Positions 35,831-48,566 of a DNA stretch of 64,000 bases are shown piece after piece. Under the pieces are notes generated by a model. It saw only the letters and a list, made by a program, of their open reading frames with translations, did not search any database and was not told the origin of the DNA. The stretch's first letter is position 1; each line of letters begins with the position of its first letter. This stretch comes from Himantopus leucocephalus. Taxonomy: Eukaryota; Chordata; Aves; Charadriiformes; Recurvirostridae. The translations under genes and the position numbers were made by a program. The DNA lies in contig RSEF01000012.1 in assembly GCA_003993805.1 (NCBI GenBank), positions 4,823,948 through 4,887,947 on the forward strand. Direction: 5' to 3'.

Positions 35831-38566
35831 TTAATGTGTGCGAATTTAAATACTTTAGGTGGGGCAGGGGGAACAGAGAAAACAAGCTGGTATCTTCCTT
35901 CAGTTGCCGAAATGAATTTCAGTCCTAGTGGTAAATGGGTGAAATCTGTCAGAAATTGCCACGTTAATACTGTGTTAAGGATTGACAGCTCAATATTATT
36001 TTTTTTTCTAACTAGGTAGCATAATTTAACCATTGATAAGTTTGAACCATTTTAATATTAACACTGGCATCGTACGGAACTCCTTGTAAGAGAGTTCTAA
36101 ATCCTTAGAGTTTATAGAATGAGTAAGAATTCGACGGGGTTTGCTTCTGAGGTTAAAGGTACGAATGATGTCATTCAGTGATGAGCAGCATGGACTGCTA
36201 GGTTTTACAGTTTATTTTTATCATGTATGTGTTCGTATGAGCATGGGTCTGCATGGATTTTAGGCAGTTATTCTCATGATAAATAGTTGGTTTGTGATCA
36301 TGAATTTTTTCATACCCAGTGAGTCTGAAGTATTCTAGATAGGGCTGTGTGTATTTTATGTGCATAAAACTTACTATTTCGTATGCATGTGGAAAAGGGA
36401 GAAATGAAGCAATTTTCATGTCGGCTTTATTGAACGTGTAGTTTTGTTTGGTAAAGTTAAAAGCTGAGTCTGTCTCTTATAACATTCAGAGGCTGCATAC
36501 ACCAGTCTCACTTGATTCGTGGGTTGCTAAAATGCATTTCAAAAGTAAACAATGATTTGTTAGCGTGGTTGAGTTGGTGGTTAATGTATTTACTGAAGAT
36601 ACTGAGTGCTGATGGGATGCTTCTATTCTTGCTAAAGTACTGCAGCATTGATGGCCCTATTAAGTATAACAGAGTAGTAATTGAACACGAGGACTGGGAA
36701 CAAGCGAAGTAGGAAGGTGGTGGGGGAAGAGGTTTTTGACTCTATATTTGAATCTATTCACTATGTAAGTGCAATCCAAGCTACAGATGTCAAAAGGAAA
36801 TTTCTAAATAATCTGTAAGAATTCTGCACTCATCATCCTATATGCAGTGACAAATTTCCACAAGCTTTAGATGCTTTCCGGGATGACTCAACTACGAACA
36901 AGTGATTTGGAAAAAAAAAATTATCTCTGAAGAGAATCCTTGGTGACAATTTCTTTTCAAGTTATCTTAGGATTTTCTGCTTACCATGATTTCTTCTAAC
37001 TCATGCTTGCATTGAATGTTGGAAACGAAAAATGAATTTGGACTTGGGGACATATCTGTGCCTTTCAACTGCATGCTAGATGGTCATATGTGACATTTGC
37101 ATGGTTGTGCTTTTAATATGGTGACACATTTGGTTACATAAAATGCAGAAAGCAGAGCACCTCAAAGCCTTTCTGCACGCTTGTAATGGAAGGTTGAAGC
37201 CGCAGTCCTGACCTCTTTGAACAGGCGATGACAGCGCAGACATGGCCAAATAGAGAAAGACAGTGAACACTTTCACAGTCGTGACAGATCTGACTTAAAA
37301 GACAAGGTCAGTTGTTGTAGTGGCTCAGTAAAACCACGGACAAGGCAACAAAGTCTTTTGTTGTACAAATAGCAATAAGAAACGCAGTCTTTAGACTTTT
37401 GTTATCTACTGCAAGATTAAGCTGCGTTCAGATCGCGGGTGAATTATCTGGTATCTGGCTTGAAAAAAACCAACTGATATGCTTCAGAACTTCTAGCAAC
37501 TGAGATATTTTGTTCCCCTGCTTCCAGAAGCATGTCCTTTGGCTGTCAGTGTGAGGATAGCCAGCGTTTCAGCCCCAACTTCTGCTTTTGTCATAAGCTC
37601 TGTATGAGAATAGAATGAAATACCGAGTGGATTATTGGATTTACCTTTTTTTTTTTAATTTAGATTTTTAAGGGGAAAAAAATATCTATAACATCTGAGA
37701 CTTTCTCAGGCCACTTGTGTGAGCCTTTTATAAGGGCAACACCACCAGCTGGATATTTGAAATGTGTTTTGTTCAGTAAGATTGGAAGGTAACCTGATGA
37801 GCAAATTCATCTACACTTGGATCCCCTTTACTGATTGGAAAAAAAAATATCTGCCAGCTGCATCGAGAGTGCTGTTTACAGAATGCAGACAGGATTTGGT
37901 CCCTCGTATACTAGGAATTAAAATAGTTTAAAAATATATTTTTATATACGTATTCTAACCTCCTTTCTGTTACAAAGTAATTTGAAGAAGGAAAGTCACA
38001 CAGTGTGTCATGAACAACAAATTGTTACTCTCCAAGAAACCCTTTGTTGTTTTTTTTTTTTATTTTTGCACAAACATATTTTGCAATAATTTTAATTGTT
38101 CAAAATCTGTCTGACATGCAAGCTTGTGAACACAGAAGATGCTGACCACATCCACAATAGAGCTGATGTAATCTGCAAACTGAGGACTAAATGCTGTTGT
38201 CAGTTGCACTAGTGTAGTTGGAACAACATTAGCCTGAGAGGTCATCCTTTGGCTTTAACCCAAGGAAACACACCCAAACCATTCACATTCTGATATTTCC
38301 GCGTTGCTACACTGATCAGACTTAAATGTGCAGAAAATGCCACTCTCTTAACAATAATTCTGCTTTGTATTGGGTTAATGACAGCTCTTTGTTACAAAGG
38401 AACCCTGTGTGTTACAGGGAACCCACAAGGTATAACAGATACAAGTCCTTTGACTTCAGCTGAAATTGATGCAGTGCTTTGAGTAATCGCTTTGGTGTCT
38501 CAGAAGACCCCTGTTTGTCTTACTCTGTAGGAATTCCAATATGCCACTGTTGTCTGTTTAAAAAAA

Positions 38567-38601
38567 NNNNNNNNNNNNNNNNNNNNNNNNNNNNNNNNNN
38601 N
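38567..38601. other. Assembly gap (35 N)
   Basis: An N run flanked by A6 on the left and C7A8 on the right, so the gap falls inside a homopolymer-rich tract where sequencing commonly fails. True length is unknown. Confidence 0.99.
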
Positions 38602-40689
38602 CCCCCCCAAAAAAAAACCAACAAAAACCTAAAAGAAATAAAATCAAATCCAGATGTAGGCCTTACATGCTGGTAGCCAACATTATCTGTTAGATATGAA
38701 AAGGCTTTCTATTTAAGACTGAAATTGAGCATATTTAGGTATCAATTGTTCCGAAATCACTTTTCTACTCAAAATCGTTCCTGAAAGAATTTATCATCCA
38801 AAAATAGACATTATTTAAGAATGATTAATAGACTGTTTTCTTAAGCTGGAAAATTTTGATTTTATTCCAGTTTTGATCTTTACATTTTAAAAGATGTGAT
38901 ATATTGTTTGCAAGCTTAATGCTGACTTTAGTTTGAAGTGCTGTCTTAGAGTAATCTTTGTGTAAATTGAATCTTTTCTGTGTAAAATAACAATTATTTT
39001 AATGTTTAATTAGAATGAGGTTATAATGAAAAGCATACAGTGACAAATCAGTACTTTTCATATCAATTGTATTCATATGCTTATCAAGCAATGCCTACAC
39101 AGTTGAGGTTCATTCTGTAACTTTACGAAATTGTGTAACAAGACTAAAATCTAGTGTAGAAGAAAGGAAGAAAAAGTCATGTCAGTGGCAAATAAATTGC
39201 AAAATTTTAATTTGAAAAATACATGCTTTCGGTTACCAGTCAATGTATTCCTTTCAATACAAACTAAAAATTCATAAGTAAATTGTCCCAGTGTGATCTA
39301 GAATTCTGCTTGTGCAAGAAATTCTGGGTTTTTTTTGTTGGTGTGTTGGGTTTTTTTTTTCTCCCTCTGAATAGATAAAACTAAGCTCAGGATGCAAACT
39401 GTTTTCCCAGAGAAGTTTGCTCAGTGTTTTCATCACTTCTGAGTAGTGGGTGTAGGAGGGGAGGAGGAGAGTTTGCACAGTTTGTGTCGCCACCTTTCTC
39501 CTGAAATGTGACTTACAATATGACCTTGAAGGTAAAAGGCACATAGCACCAACTCTTCATCAGTCTGAACCCTCAAATTAGTTAATTTGGGAGTTCTGTG
39601 ATGTAGCTCAGGGGAATGGGTTTGCTTGTTGGTTGTTTTTTGTTTGTTTTTTTTCCCGGCTGAAATCAGTCTGACAACTGATACAGTGCTGAAGGAGAAA
39701 ATATTTTTCTCTATCAAGGTGATATTGCTATTGAACATATCTCTTAATCTCAGGCTAGGACAGCTGTTTCCCCACTGTATGACTGTTTTCTCAGTGAAGC
39801 TGAGATGAAATGAGGCAGCTGTTTTAAAAACAAGTATCACAGGAATAAAACATGGCCTCCAGTTGTGGATACGACAAGGGGGGCACTGTTTAGTATTCTT
39901 CTCTTCCTCAATTGTTTTTAAAGGCTAATGAAAGCCTAAGGAGACACTCAGACAGTCACACTAGCACAAATCCCTATTATTGCTCTGATGATGAGCCTTG
40001 ATGCTGGAAATTTTGCATGCTGCATCTTTGTTGCCTTCTGTAAATGCTACAAATAGCAGGAAGGGATAGATAAAATGACACAGATGCTTTAATTATGATT
40101 TGATTACAGAGCAACCAGAGGAGTCTATTCTGAGGAATATGCAATTAGAGAAAATTCTGAGGACTATCTAACCTTCCGAAATTAAAATTAACTGGGATTA
40201 TTTGAACAGGGTTTTAACATTTCTGAAAGAATATAATTCCTCAAGGATCTTGCTGCTCATGTGATAGATCCTCTCTAGCTTAGCAGATGGGTTTCAGGGT
40301 AACACAATGTCATCTTCCTCAGCTGCGTCTGCTGGTTTGCTTCACCTAGCAGCCCCATCTCTATCCTTTGCTGGCCACATACAGGAGGGTGATGCAGAAC
40401 CTGCATTTGACCTGGAAGTAAGCAGTCATTCCCAGATTGAAGCACAAAAAAAGGAAGAACAGTTTAAGCATTCCTGGATCATCTCTCCATATCTTCTCTG
40501 TGGAAAGCAAAATTTTTCAATCTCGTGAGCAAGAAAATTAGAGTTGTGCAAAGTTGCTATGCAGGTTCCAATGGGAACGAGTAGATGGAAAATTCCATGC
40601 CTTTTTCCTCTTGCAAACTATTTAATAGCAGAAAGCTGTATGGTTAAATATGTTAAGCTTCTTTGTGGGCTTAAGTAGTACAAATGACT

Positions 40690-40750
40690 TGAATTTAATT
40701 CCATTGATTTCACTTGCTGTCAAGCATGAGCAGAATTCAGAATCTGTCCC
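40690..40750 (+). repeat. Possible ancient amniote repeat fragment
   Basis: AATTCCATTGATTTCACTTG followed by ATGAGCAGAATTCAGAATC resembles old repeats of the form ACTCCATTGACTTCAGTGG, then GAGCAGAATTTGGCCC. It is short and diverged. Confidence 0.35.
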
Positions 40751-43503
40751 AGAGTTGAATAGCAACATGCCTTCAGCCTCAAATGTAAAGACACTTAAAC
40801 CTTATGGAAGTAACATTCTCAGATAGGAATCATGCTTTCTTCACTTTCCTGGAATGAGTTCACCTATGTGGACAGGCAGCATCAGCCTGGAGGCTGATAT
40901 GGGGCAGAGAGTTGATAAAACCATGGGTTGCACCTGCTAGCTGCAGGACAGTGAGGTGAGGGCACAAGCAGGTAAGGAGGCTTTCGGGTTGCAGATACCA
41001 CCATGTACGCATAATGATGACAGCAGCTGTGAACAAGTACGGATTTATTTACTTTTCCCCAATGCCTAGCATGTTCATTTACCCGTAGTAGAAGGGGTTT
41101 ATTCCTCTTATTTTCTGTAGAAATTATTTGTCACTTATGCTTGAAAATCATTCTTCAGTGTAATGTCAGTTACTCTCGCTGAGCTACTGCTCTCCAGCCT
41201 GAAAGAACAGGACCTGCCAGGGGTCCTCCTGGGCTCTAGTTTGGGATGCAGGTTTGCTTCAGAGCTGGAGTGTGGTGGCTGTGGCAGGGAGAAAGCCTCC
41301 TACTTCAGTGAGCTTCATGGGACCTGCTATTCCAGCTGCTCACAGAGACCATGTGAAACTGGGCTTTGTTGATGCTGATGCCTGGATGCTCTGTGAATGG
41401 ATGGGGGGGGTTGTGTGAGTGGTACCAGCTGGTTTCATTCATCTCCCTGAGGGGTCTCTTCTGAAGACTGATCTTGCTTTTGACCTTGCTTACCTTCAGT
41501 GGTAACGGATACACCTGACCTGACACTGAACGTGGCCAGCTGAGGATAGATGGTATTCAAGACACTTAAAGAATTACTGTTCTTTCTGAACAGGTGCTGA
41601 GCACAATTAAGCTTAAGTGTAGCTAAAGATCAGCTGGATTCAGCAGCCTGTCTGTCTCCTTTGTCAATTGTAAAGGCATTTTCTAGTGTAGTGCCTTCTT
41701 TATTTATTTTAACATTTCTTCTTAAGAGCCTTCAAACTCTCCAACTTCAAAGGATTTCTGTTCCTACTGACCCATGTGTATTTCACAGGGATAAAACCTC
41801 TAGCTAGCAACTTAGGGGTGATTTGTCAAGGGTCACTTTAATAAATTAGGTTATTTATTTTCTGTTTGAAATTCCCTGGTTGGTGACTAAGAGAAACTTT
41901 GTATTAAGTATTAAGCTGTGCAAAGCATAATGAGGTTGCTGTGGTGCTTTGATGTGGAAATGCTTAAATGCCAACAAAAAAAGTGGTGTTATTGATAGAG
42001 AAAGCTTACTTAAAATATCTAGGGACAATTTATATAAACCAAATATAGATTATACTATAAAGATTATACATTTTGATAATAACCCTTTAAAGCTTTAATA
42101 TCAGACAACGTAAAAAGGTCAAAATCAAATTATTTTCTCAAATTGTTCTGCGGGTAGTTACAAACTCAATCCTTTTTAAAAATAAAGATATATATTAGAT
42201 ATCAGTGATAGAGAAATTAATATTGCAATAGATGTACAGTAGGATTTTTGTTTCCTCATACCTATTACAAAGCCATTCTTCATCAACAAACTTGCTGACC
42301 TGACTGCTAATTTTTCTGGAATTAAAAGGCTATGGTGAATTTGCACTATGTTCGTCTCGCTTAATGAAGATGGTTATGTAAGAGTCGTCACTTCCCCTTA
42401 GCTGATTGAATTGTATTTCCCATGCTACTTTTTGCTTTCCATGTTGCTTATAGATTAGCAAAACAGTTTGCTATATTTTCTTCTTTTCTTCTTGTATCTG
42501 TTCTTGAGGCTTATTAGCACAAAGCAGCTCTGAGCCATTGCTTGGACACCAGAGATTCTGAAAGCCTCAAATAGCCATAATAATGGAGCTGGATGAAGGA
42601 TGCTCGTTGCCATGGGAACAGTGCATGTGCCACACAAGATAATGTAACTGCTGTAGTGCAGAGATCTGTGCTGCATATTGATTGCAAGATTTCTTGAATT
42701 CCTTATAAATTTTGTTCTTTGTGCTGTGTGTTCCACTTAGCAAGTGAGAGAAGCTGGTCAGCTGGACTAAATCCAGAGAGATTTTGCTAATTTGAAAAAA
42801 GTTGGCTTTTGCATGTGAGGGTAGAAGAAGGGGTCAGAAGTACTTGAGAGTATTGTTAGGTTCACAGACTTACCTTGTTGAGTTGACAGCATCCTAACTG
42901 TTGTGTTAAATCGGAGTTAATGAAGTATTGGAACTGAGGCACTACGGGTGAGTGCCCCGAGTTAAAAGTGATAACAGAAGGCCTTAGGAAACTGAACTTT
43001 CACCTATATAATGTTTTGTATGGTGGCTTGTCACCTGGACACCTGCACAGTATCACAGTTCCCCAGTGTACCTCTTCATTGCTCTTGTTGGTATGCCGCT
43101 GAAAAGTTAACTTTTGTTCCAGGTTGTCAAGGACAAATCTAGTTAGTGGCATAGCTGTGCAAAATACTGTGATTAAGAAATATCGTACTCATTGACAGCT
43201 GAGAGGATGAGTGCAGTATGGGTCATTTCACAAAGCTGGGGGAAGGTAAAACATGCAGGTTTCAATTTGGACGAATTCTGTGTGAGTTTGGAGCTTCTTT
43301 TTTCTTTAAATGTATGAAAATCACACCTTTCAGAGTGACAGCGTCTACCAGGTTACCGTAGTACTAGTGAGCTGCTAAAATTGTCTGCAATCGTGCATAG
43401 AAATAGATGAAGCAGGACTTGTTTTGCCATAATTCTGCAGCCTGAGTTTTCTGGGTCCTGGAATAACAACATAGAAACTCTAGTAATTGTCCGAATATCC
43501 CAG

Positions 43504-43573
43504 ATGCTCACTGGCATAAACCGGCAAGGGTCTATCAGTGGTCTACTTAATGATGTGCTGTACCACCCTGCAG
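43504..43573 (+). other. Candidate exon, weak
   Basis: The 70 bases run from CGAATATCCCAG to a strong donor, CACCCTGCAG|GTAAGCCC. One frame beginning with ATG at 43504 is open and has a plausible globular composition with no low complexity. The acceptor has almost no pyrimidine tract, so the left edge may be wrong. No family was recognised. Confidence 0.2.
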
Positions 43574-44640
43574 GTAAGCCCTGGAATGTCATCTCAAAAG
43601 AGGCTCACACTCTGCTTCAGGATCCTGCTTCCTTTGCTCAGATGAGGTCTTTAGGCCTCAGTGAAAGGCCGTTGGGTCCCCTTTTGCTCAGGATGACTGT
43701 GCAGATGAGATAATGCAAATTAAAACTGTCCTTCTAGTGTTACCCCCCTGGGAAGGGTGATGCCTTGCCTTCAGCAGGATTGCTGGTAATTGCCCACTTG
43801 TCCTGTCTCTAATGGTAGAAGTTTTAACTTCCCCAGTGCTAATGTTACTGAATGAAACCTGCCACTCCCCTCCTCCCAAGGTATATGTCGGGGATAAATA
43901 CTCTTTACATTTTTTCTTGATCTGCTTTCCCAAATTTTTCACTGTGGGGAGTTTGTGTCAGAACACAAATTTCAGGCAACTATTAAAAAAACCCAAACAA
44001 CCCAACAACAAAAAAAATAAACTGATGACACCTGAGACTTACTGGAAGGTCTCTGCTTTTTTGTTTTTATCTTTTGTTTTTAATCCCTGGAAAACCTCCT
44101 GTTAGAGAAGATACTGTGTAAGTATTGATCTTACAAAGTTTTTGGAGATGATGTATGTTGTTACATACCTACTGTGTGCTGTTTGAGTCTCTGGGTGTTG
44201 TCTGAATATACCTTAAAAGTATCAGAACTTTAGGAACTGTGAGTTAGTGAGGTTTTCTGGGTCTGCTCTAATAAGATACTTATCTTGAGGAAGAGATGGG
44301 TATCTTAAAATATATGTGAGGTATTATTTGTCAGAAATGTTTCTGAGAGGACATATTTAGAAATGCTAGGCTATTGTGCCCTCTGGGCATTATTTGCAGG
44401 GTTGTGTGACTTTGTTCATCAGTGTGGGTCATCTCAAATGTGGCACTCAGATATCCATTCAGTTTATTCTTCACTACTGTTTCTATTTTTTCTTGACTAC
44501 TTGGTTTGCACAACTATTCTTCGTTTTAGATCCTACCACCACATCCCAGCAGAGTACCTAGTTTTAGTGCCAATTCAAAAAACTGATTGTACAGGATCAG
44601 CCTCTCTGGAGTTCTTCTGGTTTTTTTTTCTTTTTTACAG

Positions 44641-44702
44641 CCACAACAAACTGAGATTTGGTCTAAGATGCCTGTTTATAACCAAGGCGCCTGCTTTGCA
44701 AG
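44641..44702 (+). other. Candidate exon
   Basis: A very strong acceptor, a tract of T/C ending CTTTTTTACAG at 44640, precedes 62 bases that end at TTTGCAAG|GTATAGAC, a moderate donor. Two frames are open across it. No protein family was recognised. The T-rich tract may simply be a simple-repeat or poly-T remnant that mimics an acceptor. Confidence 0.2.
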
Positions 44703-45129
44703 GTATAGACAGTTACATTTTAGACCACTTGAACATAGTAAGGGACTAGTGGCACTGTACTCTGATATGTTTAATTAAAGCCATTAGTTTGTCATTTCTT
44801 TTGTATCCCTTTAACATTTTTGGGGATAATGTAATAATTCATGAGTGAAATCCTTAGTATTATTTGGAACAAAATATATGTTGAATTTACTAAGTTAACT
44901 AATTAGTGAACTTGGATGTGAGACATCACCTTAGATATGAGCAAGACTCTGACCTGAGTGAAACCTGACTCTAGCGCTGTCAGCCACCCACTGATTTGGC
45001 TAAGCCCATCCTGCTGCACCTAGTTTGAGTAGTGCCTCTCGTGCCCTGTGGTCGCTTTGTGTGCAGCTGATACCTAAATGAAGACTGGGACCTTCTGCCA
45101 GGTGTCCAGGGATTAGCCAATGAGGTTTG

Positions 45130-45192
45130 CATACGTGTGTGCATGTATACATATAAATACATATGCATCCCACTCTGTGTGTGTATATATAC
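45130..45192. repeat. Alternating TG/TA purine-pyrimidine stretch
   Basis: Imperfect runs of GTGTGTGCATGTATACATAT and TGTGTGTGTATATATACT type alternate purine and pyrimidine with few breaks. Such tracts are microsatellite-like and can adopt Z-DNA or cruciform shapes. Confidence 0.7.
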
Positions 45193-46688
45193 TCTACAGT
45201 TTTTATCTTTTCCTACTGTCAGTTATTCTCCTGCTGGCACTTGACGATGTTTAAGATAGTTGCTTGGATTAGAAACTGCTGTATTAGGATAAAAGTGAAC
45301 AGACTGAAACTGAATGTCAGTTTAACTTTTGTTTTGGCTTATGCTGTGCACCCAGCTGGAAATGGTTTGTCACCATAACAAGGTGATAATATGGTTCTGA
45401 ATGAACATGCAGCAGTGGCACAGTTATTGTCACTTGTTTGTCCTTGGACTATCTGGTACTGTCCTGGTACTATCACCATTTTAAAGAAATACTCAGCTTT
45501 TAAGTATGGGCACATGTATGAATGTCTCTAAATATATACAGCAGCCTGGCTTGAAGTGCCCATGAAGACCACCAGTAAATATGCTTTCTCTGTGGTGTTT
45601 TACGGTGTTGATGTCCATAAGTCTATTGGATTGCCCCCAGGAATTTTCAATGTCAACATTGATAAAGGCAGGGTATGAGTTTATAGTACGATATATTTTC
45701 AACTTACATTTTTTCTGAACAAAATAGAGTTTGAGGGGCTAGATAACAAACACACGTGAAAGACAGGGAATCCGCTCCTGTCATTCTATGGAAAACAATC
45801 TAGGTTACCAAACGTATCAACTTTCATGTTATCCCTTAGGTAACGTTTCTTGGTTGAACTCCACTGAATCTGAAAGCTGCTGCTGGTTGCTAAGGTCTTG
45901 TGTAGCATCTAGTGTACAACATTGTGTAAATCTATTTTGTTTACTGTACTGAAGCTGTAGGAATCGAGTGATTATAAAGTAACAATTAACACCTTGTAGC
46001 TGAATAGATTTTAGGAGTGCAAGTCTGAAAAGAAATGCAGCTGCCGCCCCCTCCCCTATCCTGCCAAAAACCCCAAAGCCCACAAAAACTCTGGCGTGTA
46101 AGTTGGTTGCTGGATTGAATACAATAATGTTCCAATAATCAGCATGTGTAGTTGAGAAGGGAATAAGAATGACTATTTCTGACAAAAACAGTAGGAAAGT
46201 GAGCCAAATGCTTACCTTGGAAAGGTCAGCAACTTGAATGGATCAATAGTAATTTTTGCTAGTTGTGAATCTGGCCTTGGCATGTAGGTCCTTTAGGGAA
46301 TAAAGGAAGGGTTTTGCTGTTTTTTTGAATACAAGCAAATGGAGACTATGGTTTATCATTCAGAACTCCCTTTTCAAGTGCTCGTAGCAGCCTTTAAGCC
46401 TTCAAGAGGAAGCAGCAATACCTGCCTACATAGATAGACGTAGTAGAACTTCATCTTCATGGATGGCTGAAAAAGGAGATTGATGATTCTGCTTCACAGC
46501 GACACTTGGAGGACTGTGAGGAAGATTGTTTTCCCACATTTGCATTCAGCTTTCCACTGAGCATAAGAATGATTTTGATTTTACACAATAAGAGTTTCCA
46601 AGGAGGCACTAGATTTACAAAAGCAGTTGCCAAGGGTCTCCAAGGGACTTGACAGATTTACAGACTACATACTACTAGTGTAGTCTCA

Positions 46689-46925
46689 ATGGAAATTGGG
46701 TTTGACATAAATTATAAAGAATTGGAGGGGCTCAAGGACAATGTTCAAAAGCAATTTAGAGCGGCCATGAAACATTTTGATTTGTCTCAGCATAATTCCT
46801 CCCACAAAAGGGAGTTGAACTATGACTGGTGGAATTTATTAATTATAGCTTTATGCTTTTTAATATTGAAAGTTGTGCTTCAGCATTATATTCCACTTCT
46901 GTCTGTCTTTATGCAGATTGCATAA
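46689..46925 (+). other. Small open frame with membrane-like C-terminus
   Basis: This 78-codon frame has a charged N-terminal half (K/E/D/H-rich, residues 1-45) and a hydrophobic stretch from about residue 46 (NYDWWNLLIIALCFLILKVV) to 75. A polyadenylation-like AATAAA follows directly at 46927-46932. An 8-base inverted repeat (AGACTACA/TGTAGTCT, 46662-46686) lies just upstream. No family was recognised. No splice or promoter evidence exists, and T-rich DNA readily encodes hydrophobic runs, so chance or a decayed retrocopy are both plausible. Confidence 0.15.
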
Positions 46926-48014
46926 AAATAAATGGGTAGTTTATGAAGATAAAGTCTTGGAGGTGGGGAAGGTTTAAATGAAAATTATCAAAGAATGTTT
47001 TTTATTTTAAAAGACTGTGTATATCTTGACCAAAGTGGTTTACTAATGGACAAATATGGGCTTGGGGAATGCTTAGATGGACCTTTGAAAAAATTCACAA
47101 ATTTCCTAGATAATTTTTTTCAAAAGTCTATTAAAAAAAAGAAACCAACAAACCCACACGCTATTATTTGCAGATCATGCCTGTGCCAGCACTGACAGTA
47201 TTAGAAAGGCAACCCTATTTAGTTTGTTCTTTTGTTCTTTATATAAGAACTTGCTGCCTTGTCTTCTGAGTAACACAAAAGCTATTTTACTTCTGAAGAA
47301 CAAATGCTTCCTGAGTGAATCCTGTAAGATACTGGTTTTCTTTCATGAGGCCGCTGTATTTTCCTTTTGCTGCTATTTTTGAAGTTGTAGAAAATCGCAA
47401 CGGAATTGCATTGCAAGGTTAGAGCTGCTTACATTGTGATTTGTTTCAAGTGGTTAAAGAAAAGAATTGCTGAGAGCTGCCTAAGATATGGCAGCTAAAT
47501 ATGTGAATGTCCATGTACCTGCTAGTTAAAAGCCATGTGTATTGTGCCTCCAGATTAATTCTTTTCATTTATAGATGTGCTGATGTTAGAGGTGAGATGG
47601 AGGAGCAGGGGAATAATCTTCCTTCTTTAAAGGTTACGTAGATCTTGTCTTGAAAAGCATTGTATACAGGCTCCCTCAAAAGCTATTGCAGCTTATTTTT
47701 TGCCACAACGTATTGTGGGGATTAATCACATTCATGTATTTGCAGTCAAGATTAACTGCTTCCTTGTTCCATGCAAACAGTCAATCTAAAAGTCACATTG
47801 ATGATGGGTAACACTGATAAACATGTAAGTGTGCAGAATAATGGGCAGTTGTCTTCCTAGGGGGTGACAGAGGTGTGCAGATTGAGGACAGCTAAGCTGC
47901 TAGCAAACGCGTTCCTATTGTTGAAGCACAGAATGTGGAAAAAGAGCTGTAACTGCACAAAGACGTATCAGTTGTACTTCCCGTGTGGATAGAAAGACAT
48001 GTAAATAATTAACA

Positions 48015-48566
48015 CTACAAAGGAGTGGCCACAATGAAGAGTCTAGCATTATCCTCTGTTGTCTTCTTTGGAAAGCGGATGAAAACTATCAAGGCCCAAC
48101 TCCCTGCCTGCCTTGCAGCACATAGGAGACTTCTGGCAACAGTGGACGAAGCAGCACTGAAATGATTGCTACTTTGTGCTGCAAGAGTAGTTGCTACTGC
48201 TTGGACCCTTTGGGATGAAAGGCTGGCCAAGGAACATAACTGTGGGTGTTTTTTGTCCTTTGTACAACATTTTATTCCACTCGGTGTGGTACTTTTGGCT
48301 GGATGGTAACAAGCTCTAAGTAATTTAGCTCTTCCCCAGCCAGGTGTGGGATTTGACACTGGGCCCCTTGAAGAACTTAGGTCTGAGAGGAGCTTGCAGC
48401 TGAAGAGCTTTGAACAGCAGCAGGTAACAACCTCAAATTGCAGTATCTCAGACTTGTCACTATTTCTTGCTTGCTTCTGGATTAGGAGCGTAAGCAAGCA
48501 AAAAATTCTGAGTTGAGGAATGCTGTAGCCATTTAAAAAAAAAAAAGGCAAACAACAAAAACCCAA
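48015..48566 (-). other. Longest unexplained open frame (183 codons), minus strand
   Basis: This is uninterrupted for 552 bases on the reverse strand, unusually long for this composition outside the CpG island. The first codons are a translated poly-A/T tract (48535-48547), so the true extent is less. The product is rich in Ser, Ala, Cys and Leu with no domain I recognise. It may be a decayed repeat or retrocopy, or chance in a slightly GC-richer patch. Confidence 0.15.

Larger units (their letters stand above)
34198..38566. other. Start of putative long first intron
   Basis: Composition falls to AT-rich immediately after the island. No coding exon is recognised. Features inside are the ATF-like palindrome (35398-35418), an old repeat (35745-35830) and T/A homopolymers (36909-36919, 37648-37658, 38050-38063). 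The intron reading rests on the donor at 34198. Confidence 0.45.

Noticed and set aside
44363..44749. 128-codon + frame rich in Phe/Leu
   Set aside because: Hydrophobic content comes from T-rich DNA. No family recognised; only the short splice-bounded part was kept as a weak candidate.
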